Source: UBA1141 sp963665155 (GTDB lineage: Bacteria > Chloroflexota > Dehalococcoidia > Lucifugimonadales > UBA3495). Taken from it: a stretch of 64,000 nt of DNA. The notes under the pieces are model-generated. The model searched no databases. It was not told where the DNA came from and saw nothing but the letters and a program-made list of their open reading frames with translations. The position numbers were made by a program, and so were the translations under genes. The stretch spans positions 682,001 to 746,000 of the forward strand of contig OY761986.2 in the NCBI GenBank assembly GCA_963665155.2, written 5' to 3'. Positions 1 through 9,930 of the stretch are shown here, piece after piece. Position 1 is the stretch's first letter. Every line of letters starts with the position of its first letter.

Positions 1-338
1 GGGTCAAAGTCCCCGACCAAGGCATGGTCATGGGATCGAAAGACATGTCTTTTCATTACGACTCTGCTTTCAATGACCAAGCCATTCCCGAAGCCTACGA
101 GCGGCTGCTTCAAGACTCCTTAGAAGGCGACGCTTCGTTATTCATCCGCAGCGACCACATCGAAGAAGCTTGGCGCATAGTCGCGCCACTGCTCCGGGAG
201 CAGGGTAAATCTAGGTTGCCACCGCCGGAAGAATACGAACCCGGCTCTTGGGGGCCAGCGGCCAGCGACGAATTGTTGTCTCGAGAAGGACACACCTGGC
301 AACAGGTTTGCGGTACCCACGACGGGGAAAATGACTGA
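1..338 (+). CDS. zwf: Glucose-6-phosphate 1-dehydrogenase, C-terminal end
   Basis: Only the last ~112 codons are present; the frame is open from base 3 and ends at TGA 336-338. The residues match the conserved tail of G6PD: the KVPxxGM segment, the AFxxxxxPEAYERLLxDxLxGDxxLF block, then a C-terminal SWGPAASDELL motif. G6PD oxidises glucose 6-phosphate to 6-phosphogluconolactone with NADP reduction and opens the oxidative pentose phosphate pathway in the cytoplasm. The catalytic His and cofactor site lie upstream of the window. A second gene starts 35 bp downstream on the same strand. Identification is confident because this tail is highly conserved. Confidence 0.9.
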   Translation, partial: VKVPDQGMVMGSKDMSFHYDSAFNDQAIPEAYERLLQDSLEGDASLFIRSDHIEEAWRIVAPLLREQGKSRLPPPEEYEPGSWGPAASDELLSREGHTWQQVCGTHDGEND

Positions 339-373
339 GCTATTTATGCGTCGCCCAGATTGGGTCTGACCCT

Positions 374-1137
374 ATGCCCGAAGTTCTGTCCGAAGTTCCG
401 TGCCAAGTACCGGTCCCATTTATCACCACCGATCAGATGCGGGAAGTAGACCGGGCCATGATCGAAGATTACGGCATTTCGCTAATCCAAATGATGGAGA
501 ATGCTGGCCGAAACCTGGCCCACCTAGCCAGGCGGCGATTCCTGGGAGATGATCCGAGAGGGCGTCGAGTCGTAGTGCTGGCTGGCACTGGTGGGAACGG
601 CGGCGGTGGGCTTGTTTGCGCCCGTAATCTGCGCAATGGGGGGCGGATGTACAGGTTTGGCTGACTGCCCCAAGCACCGGCCTAACCTACGCACCCCGCC
701 TGCAGTTCAATATTCTTAAGCGTATGGGCGTCCCAATCGTCGTAACCGGCTTCGAAGCTAACAACTTGTTAACGCTGCCTCCCGCTGACCTTGTGATAGA
801 TTCCCTGATCGGTTACAGCTTGGTTGGGCACGCCCAAGGAACCGTGGCTGCGCTGATAGAAGCCGCCAACAGCCACGGGGCGCCCATCTTGGCCCTTGAT
901 GTGCCAAGCGGCCTAAACATTACCACGGGGGCGGTTAGCGACTGCACGGTGCCGGCAGATGCGACCATGACACTGGCCCTGCCCAAAGTTGGCCTACGTG
1001 CTGAAGCGGCGAAGCCATTCATTGGGGAACTCTACTTGGCAGATATCAGCGTGCCGACGGAGCTGTACGCCAAACCCCCGCTATCCCTAGAGGTCGAAAA
1101 TGTCTTTGCTAAAAATGAAATTGTTCGCCTTTGGTAG
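374..1137 (+). pseudogene. nnrE: NAD(P)H-hydrate epimerase (YjeF_N), frameshifted
   Basis: Two consecutive reading frames make one YjeF N-terminal domain. The first (374-664) carries MMENAGRNLA and LAGTGGNGGGGL, the signature loops of the epimerase. The second (from about 643, in another frame) continues with VWLTAPSTGLTY, then the DLVIDSLIGYSL and LDVPSGLN motifs. The frames join if one G is added to the G6 run at 638-643, so the break is a single-base loss or a homopolymer sequencing error. The enzyme epimerises R-NAD(P)HX to the S form for repair by the dehydratase. No kinase/dehydratase domain follows, so this is the stand-alone epimerase type. It lies just after zwf and may be co-transcribed. 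Confidence 0.85.
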
Positions 1138-1481
1138 GTTTAGATCTTGGTCAACGAGAGCGGATGAAGGGTCAGCGTGACGGACCTGAGCAGGTGTTCT
1201 GCCTCCAAACGGGTTGTAACTGATGCTGTGAGGGAGTTGCGAAATCGGATGCTTAGGATAAAGATATAATTGAATTCTGGGAGCGCTTGCGGTTCTCCCC
1301 TGTCTTGAAAACCGGCGAATAGAAAATATGTTGGAATGCACAAACACCGCAAGACCAAACCTGAGAGGGTGAAATTCAGCGATAGCTCGGGCGGCCCTGG
1401 CATTTTGGGAGACGCCTTGTATTCCGGCGTTCACTCCTTTAGCGTTCACTTTACTTGCATTGACTTAATGGGAGGCAGTCC
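1138..1481. other. Intergenic region
   Basis: About 340 bp between the epimerase gene and the molybdenum hydroxylase gene. No convincing protein, RNA or repeat was seen on either strand. It should hold the promoter for the downstream gene; a GGGAGG ribosome-binding site sits just before the ATG at 1482. Confidence 0.5.
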
Positions 1482-3803
1482 ATGAGCACCTCGGAAGCGG
1501 CAAACAATTATGGGGCAAAGACTTATAAAGTCTTGGGCACCCGGCCAATTCGCCATGACGCGCTGGATAAGGTCACCGGGCAAGCAAAATACGGCGCGGA
1601 CATCAACATGGCCGGACTACTGCACGCCAAGATTCTGCGCAGTCCTCATGCCCACGCCCTCATAAAGTCAATCGATGTCAGCCGGGCCCTGGCGATGCCG
1701 GGTGTAAAGGCTGGGGTAACTTCCGCTGATCTACCCGTGCTGTCCGGGAGACCCGTGGACGTGGCCGAAGGAGCGGCGCTCAACCCCAGGTTTCTTAGTA
1801 ATAACGTTCTGGCCGCCGACAAAGCCCTCTACAAGGGCCACGCCATAGCCGCCGTGGCTGCCGATAGCATCCACATTGCCGAACAGGCGCTGGCGTTGAT
1901 TCAGGTGGACTTTGAGCCTTTGTCTGCTGTCCTTGATGGCAAAGAAGCCATGGAACCCGGCGCTCCGATTCTTCACCCCAAGTTGTATACCTCGGAAGGT
2001 GTGTTCTTCCGTCCCGGCGGTTTGCGGGATGACGACGAAGATGCATCACCATCCAATGTAGCCAGCCACTTTGGTCTCGAGACCGGCGATACGGAACAAG
2101 GTTTTGCCGAAGCGGATGTCATAGTGGAACGCGGCTTCCACACCAAGTCGGTGCATCAGGGCTACATCGAGCCTCATACCGCCACAGCCCGATGGGACCG
2201 GGACGGCAGAATTACAATCTGGGACAGCTCGCAAGGTCACTTCTCCATGCGCGACCTTACAGCCTTGGTGCTGGACGTGCCCATCTCCCAGATTAAGGTT
2301 GTTCCCATGGAAGTCGGCGGTGGCTTCGGTGGCAAATTGCACGTCTTCGTTGAACCTGTAGTCGCATTGCTTTCCAAGAAAGCGGGCCGTCCCGTCAAAA
2401 TAGCCCTGAGCCGAGCCGAGGAATTTGAGGGTACTGGACCAGCGTCCGGTGCCCATATCCACGCCAAGATTGGCGCAACCAAGGACGGTCGCATCACCGC
2501 CGCCGAAGCAACGATGGTCTACGAGGCTGGCGCTTTCCCCGGCGCACCGATAAATCTGGCGGTGGCAACAATCTTTGGCGTCTACGACATCAAGAACACG
2601 CGGGTCGAAGCCTACGATGTCGTGGTCAACAAGCCCAAGTGCTCTCCCTATCGATCACCGGGGGGGCCACCTGCCGGTTTCGCCGGGGAAACCCTGGTCG
2701 ATGAACTGTGCGAGAAGCTGTCCATAGACCCTGTGGAATTCCGTCTGATCAACGGCGCGAAAGAGGGCACTCGGCGCATCACGGGTATTCCCTTTCGGCG
2801 CGTCGGGTGTATGCAGACGTTAGAAGCCGCCAAAAATCACCCTCATTATCAGAGCAAGCTGGAAGGTCCCAACCGCGGACGGGGCTTGGCCGCCGCTGTT
2901 TGCGCCAACATTAGCGGGCCGTCCGCCGCCGTGGTGAACTTGAACCAAGACGGTACCGTCAGCCTAGTAGAGGGTTCTCCGGATTTGGCTGGTGGCAGGA
3001 CGGCAGTGGCGATGCAGGTAGCTGAAGTCTTGGGTATCCCAGTCTCAGACGTCCATCCTTCCATAGGGGATACCGATGCCATCGGTTTTACCGCATTTAC
3101 CGCTGGCAGCAGTGCGACTTACAAGACCGGGTGGGCTTGCTACGAGGCGTCCCACGACCTGCTTAGGCAACTCAAGCTACGTGCTGCCTTAATTTGGGAT
3201 GTGACTGAAAACGATGTCGATTGGTCCGATGGCGAGTTCTTCCATAAATCCGACCCGGAGCTACGGCTATCCATCAAAGACCTTGCGGCCAGGTCTAACA
3301 CCACGGGAGGACCGGTGGTGGGCCGCGCCGCCGGAAACTGGGGCGGTGAAAGCCCCGGTTTTGCGGTCCACATTGTGGACGTGGAAGTAGACCCCGAGAC
3401 GGGCAAGACGCAAATCCTTCGTTACACCGCCATCCAAGACCCGGGCACCGCCGTACACCCCAGCTATGTGGAAGGCCAGTTGCAGGGAGGCGCAGTCCAG
3501 GGAATAGGCTGGGCATTGAACGAGGAATACTTTTTCGACGACCAAGGCCGAATGCTCAACTCCAGCTTGCTGGACTACCGCATGCCCGTGAGCGTCGACC
3601 TGCCCATGATCGATACTCAGTTGGTTGAGGTACCAAACCCAGGCCATCCCAACGGAGTGAGAGGTGTGGGCGAGGTGTCGATTATCCCTCCGGTGCCAGC
3701 CATCGCCAACGCAATCCACAACGCCATCGGAGTACGCATGTCAGCGCTGCCCATGTCTCCCCCGGCAGTTCTGGAAGCTCTTTGGGAGAAAGAAGACGGG
3801 TAG
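1482..3803 (+). CDS. Xanthine dehydrogenase-family molybdopterin-binding subunit
   Basis: A 773-residue large subunit of the xanthine dehydrogenase / aldehyde oxidase / CO dehydrogenase family, which hydroxylates substrates at a Mo-molybdopterin-cytosine-dinucleotide centre. Visible landmarks are the N-terminal a/b hammerhead domain (about residues 20-150), VGGGFGGK at 278-285 (cofactor binding), an active-site loop CSPYRSPGGPP near 388, and GVGE with the catalytic Glu at about 731. CoxL-type AYRCSFR is absent, so CO is an unlikely substrate. The start has a GGGAGG ribosome-binding site. Oddly, no FAD (CoxM) or 2Fe-2S (CoxS) partner gene is adjacent. The true substrate cannot be read from sequence. 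Confidence 0.9.
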   Translation: MSTSEAANNYGAKTYKVLGTRPIRHDALDKVTGQAKYGADINMAGLLHAKILRSPHAHALIKSIDVSRALAMPGVKAGVTSADLPVLSGRPVDVAEGAALNPRFLSNNVLAADKALYKGHAIAAVAADSIHIAEQALALIQVDFEPLSAVLDGKEAMEPGAPILHPKLYTSEGVFFRPGGLRDDDEDASPSNVASHFGLETGDTEQGFAEADVIVERGFHTKSVHQGYIEPHTATARWDRDGRITIWDSSQGHFSMRDLTALVLDVPISQIKVVPMEVGGGFGGKLHVFVEPVVALLSKKAGRPVKIALSRAEEFEGTGPASGAHIHAKIGATKDGRITAAEATMVYEAGAFPGAPINLAVATIFGVYDIKNTRVEAYDVVVNKPKCSPYRSPGGPPAGFAGETLVDELCEKLSIDPVEFRLINGAKEGTRRITGIPFRRVGCMQTLEAAKNHPHYQSKLEGPNRGRGLAAAVCANISGPSAAVVNLNQDGTVSLVEGSPDLAGGRTAVAMQVAEVLGIPVSDVHPSIGDTDAIGFTAFTAGSSATYKTGWACYEASHDLLRQLKLRAALIWDVTENDVDWSDGEFFHKSDPELRLSIKDLAARSNTTGGPVVGRAAGNWGGESPGFAVHIVDVEVDPETGKTQILRYTAIQDPGTAVHPSYVEGQLQGGAVQGIGWALNEEYFFDDQGRMLNSSLLDYRMPVSVDLPMIDTQLVEVPNPGHPNGVRGVGEVSIIPPVPAIANAIHNAIGVRMSALPMSPPAVLEALWEKEDG

Positions 3804-3828
3804 GCAGAGGTTTTTGATTAGCACAAGT

Positions 3829-3914
3829 CCCCTCCTTACGAAGGAGGGGATTTAGGGGAGGTTGAAGTCGCCGACAAGAGAACGACCCCGGTTGTCCCTC
3901 GTCGTAAGGGGGAC
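3829..3914. repeat. Tandem hairpins after the molybdenum hydroxylase gene
   Basis: A perfect 9-bp stem with a 3-nt loop (3829-3837 pairs with 3841-3849, CCCCTCCTT/AAGGAGGGG) lies 26 bp after the stop at 3803. A weaker 5-6 bp stem follows at 3894-3914. The first could act as a transcription terminator between two convergent genes, but it has no T tract. Its form also resembles short dispersed palindromic repeats; no second copy was noticed in the window. Confidence 0.45.
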
Positions 3915-3977
3915 GAAGTCAAAGCTTAGAACTAAACCCTCTGCTCGCCAGCAGCGAATTTAGCTACTTTGTCGTCC

Positions 3978-4427
3978 TTACGGCTCCATCATAGCCTTCA
4001 AGTTCTTGAGGTCTTTCCCGATGCTTTTTTTAACCATCTGAGCAAGTAGAGGGCTGGCCAGCTTGAAAAACCACGTAGCTTCACCCCTCACCCGTATCTT
4101 GACCAGTGTACCCGTCTCCACCATTTCGGACGGCGCTTCCTCGAACTCGTAGGAAACGTCCATGGGGAATGGACCCTTGACGGAATGCATTACCATGCGC
4201 GATGCTGGTTCCCAATCAACCACTTCCAAAATGTACTGCATGCGCTTGCCCAAAAAGGACGCCAAACGCTCTACCCGAGCGCCTTGGGCCATCGGCGGGT
4301 CGGTTAGCAGCTTTGCCTCAACAATCCCACTGACCCACAGCGGGTCGTTATGAGGATTAGTGGCATACTCCGCCACTTCTTCCTTGGGCCTGTTAATCAG
4401 CAACTGAGCACTTACATCGATAGCCAC
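3978..4427 (-). CDS. SRPBCC family protein (polyketide cyclase-like)
   Basis: 149 residues starting at a GTG with GGAG about 8 nt upstream. The pattern IDVSAQLLINRPKEEVAEYAT, a central W..G..E strand region and a long C-terminal helix ending in KDLKNLKAMME fits the START/Bet v1-like helix-grip fold. These proteins bind hydrophobic ligands or act as cyclases, hydratases or CoQ-binding factors, so no specific reaction can be named. It is transcribed in the same direction as the amidohydrolase 34 bp upstream and may form a two-gene unit with it. Confidence 0.75.
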   Translation of the reverse strand: MAIDVSAQLLINRPKEEVAEYATNPHNDPLWVSGIVEAKLLTDPPMAQGARVERLASFLGKRMQYILEVVDWEPASRMVMHSVKGPFPMDVSYEFEEAPSEMVETGTLVKIRVRGEATWFFKLASPLLAQMVKKSIGKDLKNLKAMMEP

Positions 4428-4460
4428 GTTATAACTCCAGGAACGCCAATCTTGCCAAGG

Positions 4461-5702
4461 CTAGAGCGCCTCTTTGACAACCTGGCCGCCCTTGATCACC
4501 AGGGGGATGTTGACGCCGTTCCCCAGCAGACTCATATCGTCTATGGGGTCGCCCGAAACGGCTATCAGGTCGGCGTCCATTCCCTCCAGAACCTTGCCGA
4601 TGCGGTCTTCCATGCGAAATAGTTGAGCGTTGGTGGCGGTGGCGCTGACGATTGCCTTCATGGGACTCATGATTTTGGCCTTTAGGACCAGTTCTTTACC
4701 ACGGCCCGACTGGCGTGCTCCCAGTATGTCCGTTCCCGAGCCCAGCGCCACGCCAGCGCGGGCGGCAAGTTGCACGCTAATGGGCATTTGCGTTCGCACC
4801 TGTATCAGCTTCATCTGGCCGTAGTGGGGAATCTCCCCGGCTTCCGCCGACTGATTTAGGGCCTCCATTACCAGAAGGGTGGGAATCATGAAAGCGTTCT
4901 GGGCCATTATTCCATTGGCGGCGGCTTCATCCAGAATGCTGCCGTGTTCTATGGACCTGACCCCTGCAGCCAATGCGTTGGTAACGGAAGGAGCAGTGTG
5001 GCAATGAGCCACGACGTATTTCCCGAACATCTCGGCCTCATGTACCGCAGCGTGCATCTCCTCCACGGTGAACCGAACGCTCTCCAAGGCGTCGATGGGT
5101 GACATAACGCCGCCGGAGGCCATCACCTTCACCTGAGTAGAGCCCAACCTTAACTGTTGCCGGGCCGCCGCCCGGACTTGGTCGGCCCCGTCCACCAACA
5201 CCGGAGCGGCCAAGATTCCCGGCACGGACACTATCGGGGATTCGTCATACCGGTCTCGCCGGTCGCCATGGCCCCCCGTTTGGGACAGATGGGAGCCCGA
5301 GGGCAAAATTCTAGGCCCCTTTATGACGCCCTGGTCCACGGCCCTAGCGAAGGCGGGGTCCAATCCGCCAGCGTCCCGCACCGTGGTGAAGCCCTCTTGC
5401 AATGCTAGTTCTATGTTCTCAACCACACTTATGACATAAGTGGTCAGGTTATCGTCGTCACTGGGAGCGCCGGATACAGCATTTACGCCCACCGAACCAA
5501 AATGGACGTGGGCGTCGGTGAGGCCGGGCATCAACGTCAGGCCGTTCAGGTCAATCACCCTGCCGTCCCTGGGGCGAGTGATGTTCTCTGCCTGCCCAAT
5601 CTGACGGATCAGGCCATTTTCCACCAAGATGCTTGTACCGGGTCGGGGGTCGGAACCGGTGCCGTCGATTAAAGTGGCGTTGTGGAGCAGCAACTCGGTC
5701 AT
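4461..5702 (-). CDS. Amidohydrolase family protein (imidazolonepropionase-like)
   Basis: 413 residues with the full metal site of the Xaa-Pro dipeptidase / imidazolonepropionase-like branch: HVH (His65, His67), a probable carbamylated Lys192 in VKVMASGG, His233 and His235 in AHCHT, His253 in EHGS, and Asp325 in GTD. The N-terminal b-sandwich (about 1-60) and the return strand at the C-terminus are present. Such enzymes hydrolyse amide bonds in peptides or small cyclic amides with one or two zinc ions in the cytoplasm; the substrate is unknown. A GGAGG site lies about 10 nt before the ATG. Confidence 0.88.
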   Translation of the reverse strand: MTELLLHNATLIDGTGSDPRPGTSILVENGLIRQIGQAENITRPRDGRVIDLNGLTLMPGLTDAHVHFGSVGVNAVSGAPSDDDNLTTYVISVVENIELALQEGFTTVRDAGGLDPAFARAVDQGVIKGPRILPSGSHLSQTGGHGDRRDRYDESPIVSVPGILAAPVLVDGADQVRAAARQQLRLGSTQVKVMASGGVMSPIDALESVRFTVEEMHAAVHEAEMFGKYVVAHCHTAPSVTNALAAGVRSIEHGSILDEAAANGIMAQNAFMIPTLLVMEALNQSAEAGEIPHYGQMKLIQVRTQMPISVQLAARAGVALGSGTDILGARQSGRGKELVLKAKIMSPMKAIVSATATNAQLFRMEDRIGKVLEGMDADLIAVSGDPIDDMSLLGNGVNIPLVIKGGQVVKEAL

Positions 5703-6276
5703 GAGGGGAAGACCTCCGTTAATTTGCCTCTGTTTCGTAGAAATTTATTCGCTGTTCGTCAACTCGACTAAAATCCCTGAAACCAGGTGCCAAACTCCAC
5801 CGCCCGCTCCTCGCTCCCTTCAACGCTCAGTCGACCCGAGGACACACCCTGTTCAACGCCGATGCGACCGAATATCAGCAAAATATAATTTCCGGTGTCG
5901 CAGTGGAATGTGACATCGGGTTGCCCAGACGGCGAATCCTGTATCTCATATTCTTGGCCGGTCACCACCACATCCTGGTTCACAGGTTGGACTCCAGTCA
6001 CATCGAAACGGAACCGGGTGGGTGCGGCCAGGTCCCGGTTTGACAGGTCCGGGTTTGAAACGAAGGCTGTCCGTAGCCACCGGGGCACCATGGTCACCAA
6101 TTGTGGCAACGCCTCTTCCGAAATTCCCGCCGAAGGGTCCAGACCGGCGCGAATATCCCAACTGTGGACTGCCAGTTCTTGCAACCGAATGGCGACGAAT
6201 TGATGGATTGGCACCTTGCCCCGACGGTGGAAACAGGGCTTTTCCCAGTCTTCGGCTGTCAGCTTTGACAAAGCTT

Positions 6277-8258
6277 GATTCCCTCGTAAAAACCCCTCGT
6301 CCTCCGGGGCAATGGGAGGATAATGTGGGGAAAGGGCGTTGGGCGCTGCGCCTGGCCGAGGGAGGGGAGGATGTTCCGAATACGAGACCCGCAAGAGAGC
6401 CTCTGGCAGTCCCAGTTCCTGGTGACGCCGAAGAAGGCTAAGCGTCTGGAGAGAAGTTGGGCCGAGGTTTTCCGAAACGAGGCGCTCCCCCTGATTGACG
6501 AGGAGCGCTTTGCTCCCATGTACTGCGTGGACAACGGCCGTCCCAACCGGGCGGTGCAGACCGTCCTCGGGGTCCACCTCCTCAAAGAGATGTTCAACCT
6601 CACCGACGATGAAGCTCTGGAACAACTAGAGTTCAACCTGCTCTGGCACCACGCCCTGCGGCTGGACATCGAGGAGACCCACCTGCCCCAGAAGACCCTC
6701 CACAACTTCCGAGTTCGCCTGATGCAGCACGACGGTGGCCGGCTGGCTTTCCAGGAGACCACGGACCGGATCATCCAGGCGCTGGGCATACGCACCGGAA
6801 AGCAACGGCTGGACTCCACCCACATCATGAGCAACATCGCCACACTCACCCGGCTGGGCCTGTTCTGTGAGACGATGCGGTTGTTCCTGCGGGCCTTGCG
6901 CTGGGAGCACCCAGAGCTTCGCCCTGGGGTTCCGGAGGGCCTCCTAGGGCGCTATTTGAAGGAAGAAGACGAGGCGACCCACTACGAGGACGCCCGCACG
7001 GGGGAGGGTCGGCGACGCCTTTCGGTCTGTGCCCGGGACCTCTACCGGCTGGTGGACCGGTTCCATGGCACGACTGCTGCCCAGCTGGAGGAGTACCGGC
7101 TGCTGGAGCGGCTGCTGCGGGAGCAGTGCCATGTGGGCAAACACCGGGACGGGCGCCCCAGGGACGATGACGACGATGCTGGGGAATGCAAGGTGCCCGT
7201 GGCCTTGAAGGACCCGAAGCAGGTGTCCGCCGACTCGCTGCAATCGCCCCACGACCCGGATGTGACCTACAGCGGCCACAAGGGGAAGGGGTACGAGGTG
7301 CAGGTGGCGGAGACCTGCCACGAGGAGAACGCCACCCAGCTCATCACCCACGTGGAGGTGACCCCCTCGAGTGGGAGCGACACCGACGTGAGCGTGCCGG
7401 TCGTTGACGGGCTCGCGGAGCGGAAGGTCCGACCGGACGAGCTCTTCGCCGACACGGCGTAGGGGTCGGGCCGCAATGCCTTCGAAGCCTCGCGCCGGGG
7501 AACGGAACTGGTGAGCCCGGTGGCGGGGTCGGCGCCGGGGAACTCGCACGAAGGAGAGGGTGACGGACCACCGCCGCTCACCGCCGCGGACTTTCAGATC
7601 GACGTCACAGGGGAGCAGGCCACGGTGTGCCCCGCCGGCCACCCGTCCATCGAGGAGCACGAGTTGGAGGATGCGCCGGAGCGGGTAGAGGTCCACTTTG
7701 CCAGGACAACATGCGAGCCCTGCCCCTTGCGGTCCCGTTGCCCAGTGAAGCTGGACCGGCGTGCGGGGGCCTACGTCCTCAAGGCGGACCTGGTGAAGGT
7801 GAACATCGAGCGGCGCCGGAGGGCCGAGGCCACCGAGGAGTGGCGCAAGCGGTATGCCATAAGGGCCGGGATCGAGGGAACGAACTCCGAGCTGAAGCGC
7901 GCCCACGGGCTTGGGCGCTTGCGGGTGCGAGGGGGCCGTCGGGTGCGGCTTGCCGTCTACCTGAAGGCGTTGGCGTGCAACTTCAAGCGGATGGTCCATG
8001 CACGCCTGGTGGAGATGGAGAACACGGCTCAGCGGGCGGTCGGGACGGTACCTGCGGTCACGGCCGCATGAGGGCGCCGCTCCACAGCTTCCACCGGGTG
8101 CCCTGAGCCACGGAAGGGGTAGCGCAACGGGATCACGCTTGTCCTGAGCGCGGCAGATGGTGCGGTGAGGCCAGCAGCCGGCATCCCGTGGCCTCCTCCC
8201 TTCCAGGCCCCTTCGCACGCCAGGGTTCATCTCAAACAGGCCTTTTTGCGAGGGAATC
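6277..8258 (+). mobile_element. IS1182-like insertion sequence, copy A
   Basis: 1982 bp bounded by imperfect inverted repeats beginning GATTCCCTCG (left end continues TAAAAACCCC, right end CAAAAAGG). It is flanked by a 6-bp target duplication AAGCTT at 6271-6276 and 8259-8264. Three near-identical copies occur at 30437-32414, 37210-39191 and 62347-64000. It carries one transposase gene. The element is much more GC-rich than several of the neighbouring intergenic regions. Confidence 0.95.
6371..8071 (+). pseudogene. IS1182-family transposase (copy A), amber-interrupted
   Basis: Full frame of 566 residues from ATG 6371 (purine-rich GAGGGAGGGG just upstream) to 8071, with one in-frame TAG at 7460-7462 where copies B and D read TAT (Tyr). 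The N-terminal DUF772-type region spans about residues 40-120; catalytic acids are the Asp in RLDSTHI, the Asp in FADTAYG (the TAG falls at this Tyr) and the Glu in IEGTNSELKRAHGLGR. A Cys cluster TCEPCPLRSRCP precedes the last motif. The stop removes the C-terminal third including the catalytic Glu, so this copy should be inactive in cis. Confidence 0.9.
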
Positions 8259-8688
8259 AAGCTTGCTCTAAGTCGCGATAACCCTGGTTGAATTCGCTCA
8301 GAAGCTGCTCGCCTTTCTCTTGAAAGTGCGCTGTGGCCGCATCGGCAATAACCTCGGAACCTCTCACCCCGGCACCCAGGAACGCCTGACCCTGGGGCGG
8401 CTCCGAGTCGCCAGCGGCGGCCCGAGTCAGGGAACCGGCCCAAGTATTGGCGGCGATGGAGAGATGTGCTACCACGTCTCCTATTTTCCAACCCTGGCAA
8501 GCGCTGTCTTGCGACCAGGATTCGGGTTTCATTCCAGATAAATAATCGGTCAACCGGCCAGCTTCGCCATTAACCAAGTCGATCAAGGTCGTCATTGGAT
8601 CAGCAACCATAAGTGCTCCTTTGCTTATCAGCTTTTGGGCAGGGCTGTGGGGTGCTCACGTGCTGCGAGTTTCCTTCGGGCAAGCGGC

Positions 8689-9723
8689 TCAGGCCAAAGA
8701 CTTACGGACCAATGCCGCCCCCGCGGTCATTGCCCGCAGCTTGCCCAATGCCACCGACCGGGGAAGGTATTTCATACCGCAATCCGGGGCTGCTATCAAC
8801 CGCTCCGGCGGGACATATTTGAGGGCTTCTCGTAGCCTGGAAGCAACGGTCTCCGGAGTTTCAACTTCGGTGTCGCCAAGGTTCAAGACTCCCAGAATGA
8901 TCGTCTTGGACGAAAGCTCCGCCAAAACTCCCAGGTCCAGATTTGGCTGCGCCGCCTCGATGGAAATCTGGTCCACGACAGTAGTGTCCAGTTGAGGCAG
9001 CGCGGAATAACCGCTGGGCTTTTCTTTGACCATGGCGGCGTAACCGAAGCAAAGGTGCAATGCCTTTGTGCCCTCTACGCCTTCCAAAGCCCGGTTTATG
9101 ACTTGGACGCCATACTTGTCGGCTTCCGCGTGGCGGGCTTGAAGCCAGGGTTCGTCCAATTGGACCACATCGGCCCCGGCCTCGAATAAAGCCTTAACTT
9201 CCTGGTTGAGGGCAACGGCGTAGTCCATTGCCAGGCTTTCCCGGTCCGGGTAAAAATCGTTGTAGGCTTGTTGAGCCATGGTGAATGGTCCCGGTACGGT
9301 GACCTTTATCTTAAGGTCGGTGTTTGCCCTCAAAAACTGGACGTCCCGTACTTGCACCGGCTGGGTGCGCCGGATCGGCCCTACCACCCTAGGAACTTTT
9401 ACGCGAGTCCCTGGAGTGCGGCTGTCAACTTCGCCTGGATTGGCCTGGTCGATGCCTTCCAATGCGGTGGCGAACCGGTTAGAGTAGCTTTCCCGACGGA
9501 TCTCGCCGTCGCTTATAATGTCCACTCCGACCCGCTCCATGTCTCTGATTGCCAGTACCGTGGCATCGTCTTGGGCTTCTGCCAGTTGGTCCGAAGGGAT
9601 GCGCCAGATGCCCGCCGCTCGTACCCTGGGCACTCCAGCGGTGACCAAAGCTTCCGGGTCCACCAGCCAATTTGGCTGCGGATAGCTGCCGACAACGGTT
9701 GTTAGCAAAATCTCCCCAGGCAT
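8689..9723 (-). CDS. Cobalamin-independent methionine synthase-like (MetE core) protein
   Basis: 344 residues forming one TIM barrel like the C-terminal half of MetE. Zinc-ligand motifs are present: HLCFG (His and Cys), a Glu in the following strand, and APDCGM (Cys) near the end. The N-terminal folate-binding half of MetE is missing. Known short homologues use methylcobamide or other methyl donors, or catalyse thiol-alkyl chemistry, so calling it methionine synthase would be too strong. AGAGGAAAG precedes the ATG. A second paralogue is at 50191-51255. Confidence 0.8.
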   Translation of the reverse strand: MPGEILLTTVVGSYPQPNWLVDPEALVTAGVPRVRAAGIWRIPSDQLAEAQDDATVLAIRDMERVGVDIISDGEIRRESYSNRFATALEGIDQANPGEVDSRTPGTRVKVPRVVGPIRRTQPVQVRDVQFLRANTDLKIKVTVPGPFTMAQQAYNDFYPDRESLAMDYAVALNQEVKALFEAGADVVQLDEPWLQARHAEADKYGVQVINRALEGVEGTKALHLCFGYAAMVKEKPSGYSALPQLDTTVVDQISIEAAQPNLDLGVLAELSSKTIILGVLNLGDTEVETPETVASRLREALKYVPPERLIAAPDCGMKYLPRSVALGKLRAMTAGAALVRKSLA

Positions 9724-9930
9724 ACTTTCCTCTCTTTGGCTTGAATAACCGTCCCATAGGGAGTGGCCCTAATCGCAGGCATTGTATAAACTGTCCCATA
9801 GTCTGGCAAGCATTGCATCAGCGCTGGCCTTGAGAGAGGAGTAAAACCTGATGCTTCCAGCGCCCAGAAGCGCACATAGCTGAACCTAATCTACTCGCAT
9901 AAACTACAGGCGTTTTCAATTGGAGAGATA

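Larger units (their letters stand above)
5768..8610 (-). pseudogene. TIGR03083 / maleylpyruvate isomerase-like gene split by IS1182-like copy A
   Basis: The N-terminal part lies at 8610-8265 (start ATG with AAAGGAG upstream), the C-terminal part at 6276-5768. Removing the IS (6277-8258) and one AAGCTT duplication joins DLEQA directly to LSKLTAEDW in frame, giving 284 residues. The pieces match the DinB-like, mycothiol-dependent maleylpyruvate isomerase N-terminal family: a helical bundle with WKIGDVVAHL near the start and VHSWDIRAGLD in the middle, then a C-terminal sterol-carrier-like domain. Many members act in thiol-dependent isomerisation or transfer; function here is inferred only. As it stands the gene cannot make full-length protein. 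Confidence 0.85.

Noticed and set aside
6944..8500. Long open frames antisense to the IS1182 transposase (up to 518 codons; also in copies B, C and D)
   Set aside because: They recur only because the GC-rich transposase lacks stops on the other strand; residues are low-complexity and match no family, and the sense frame has clear DDE motifs.
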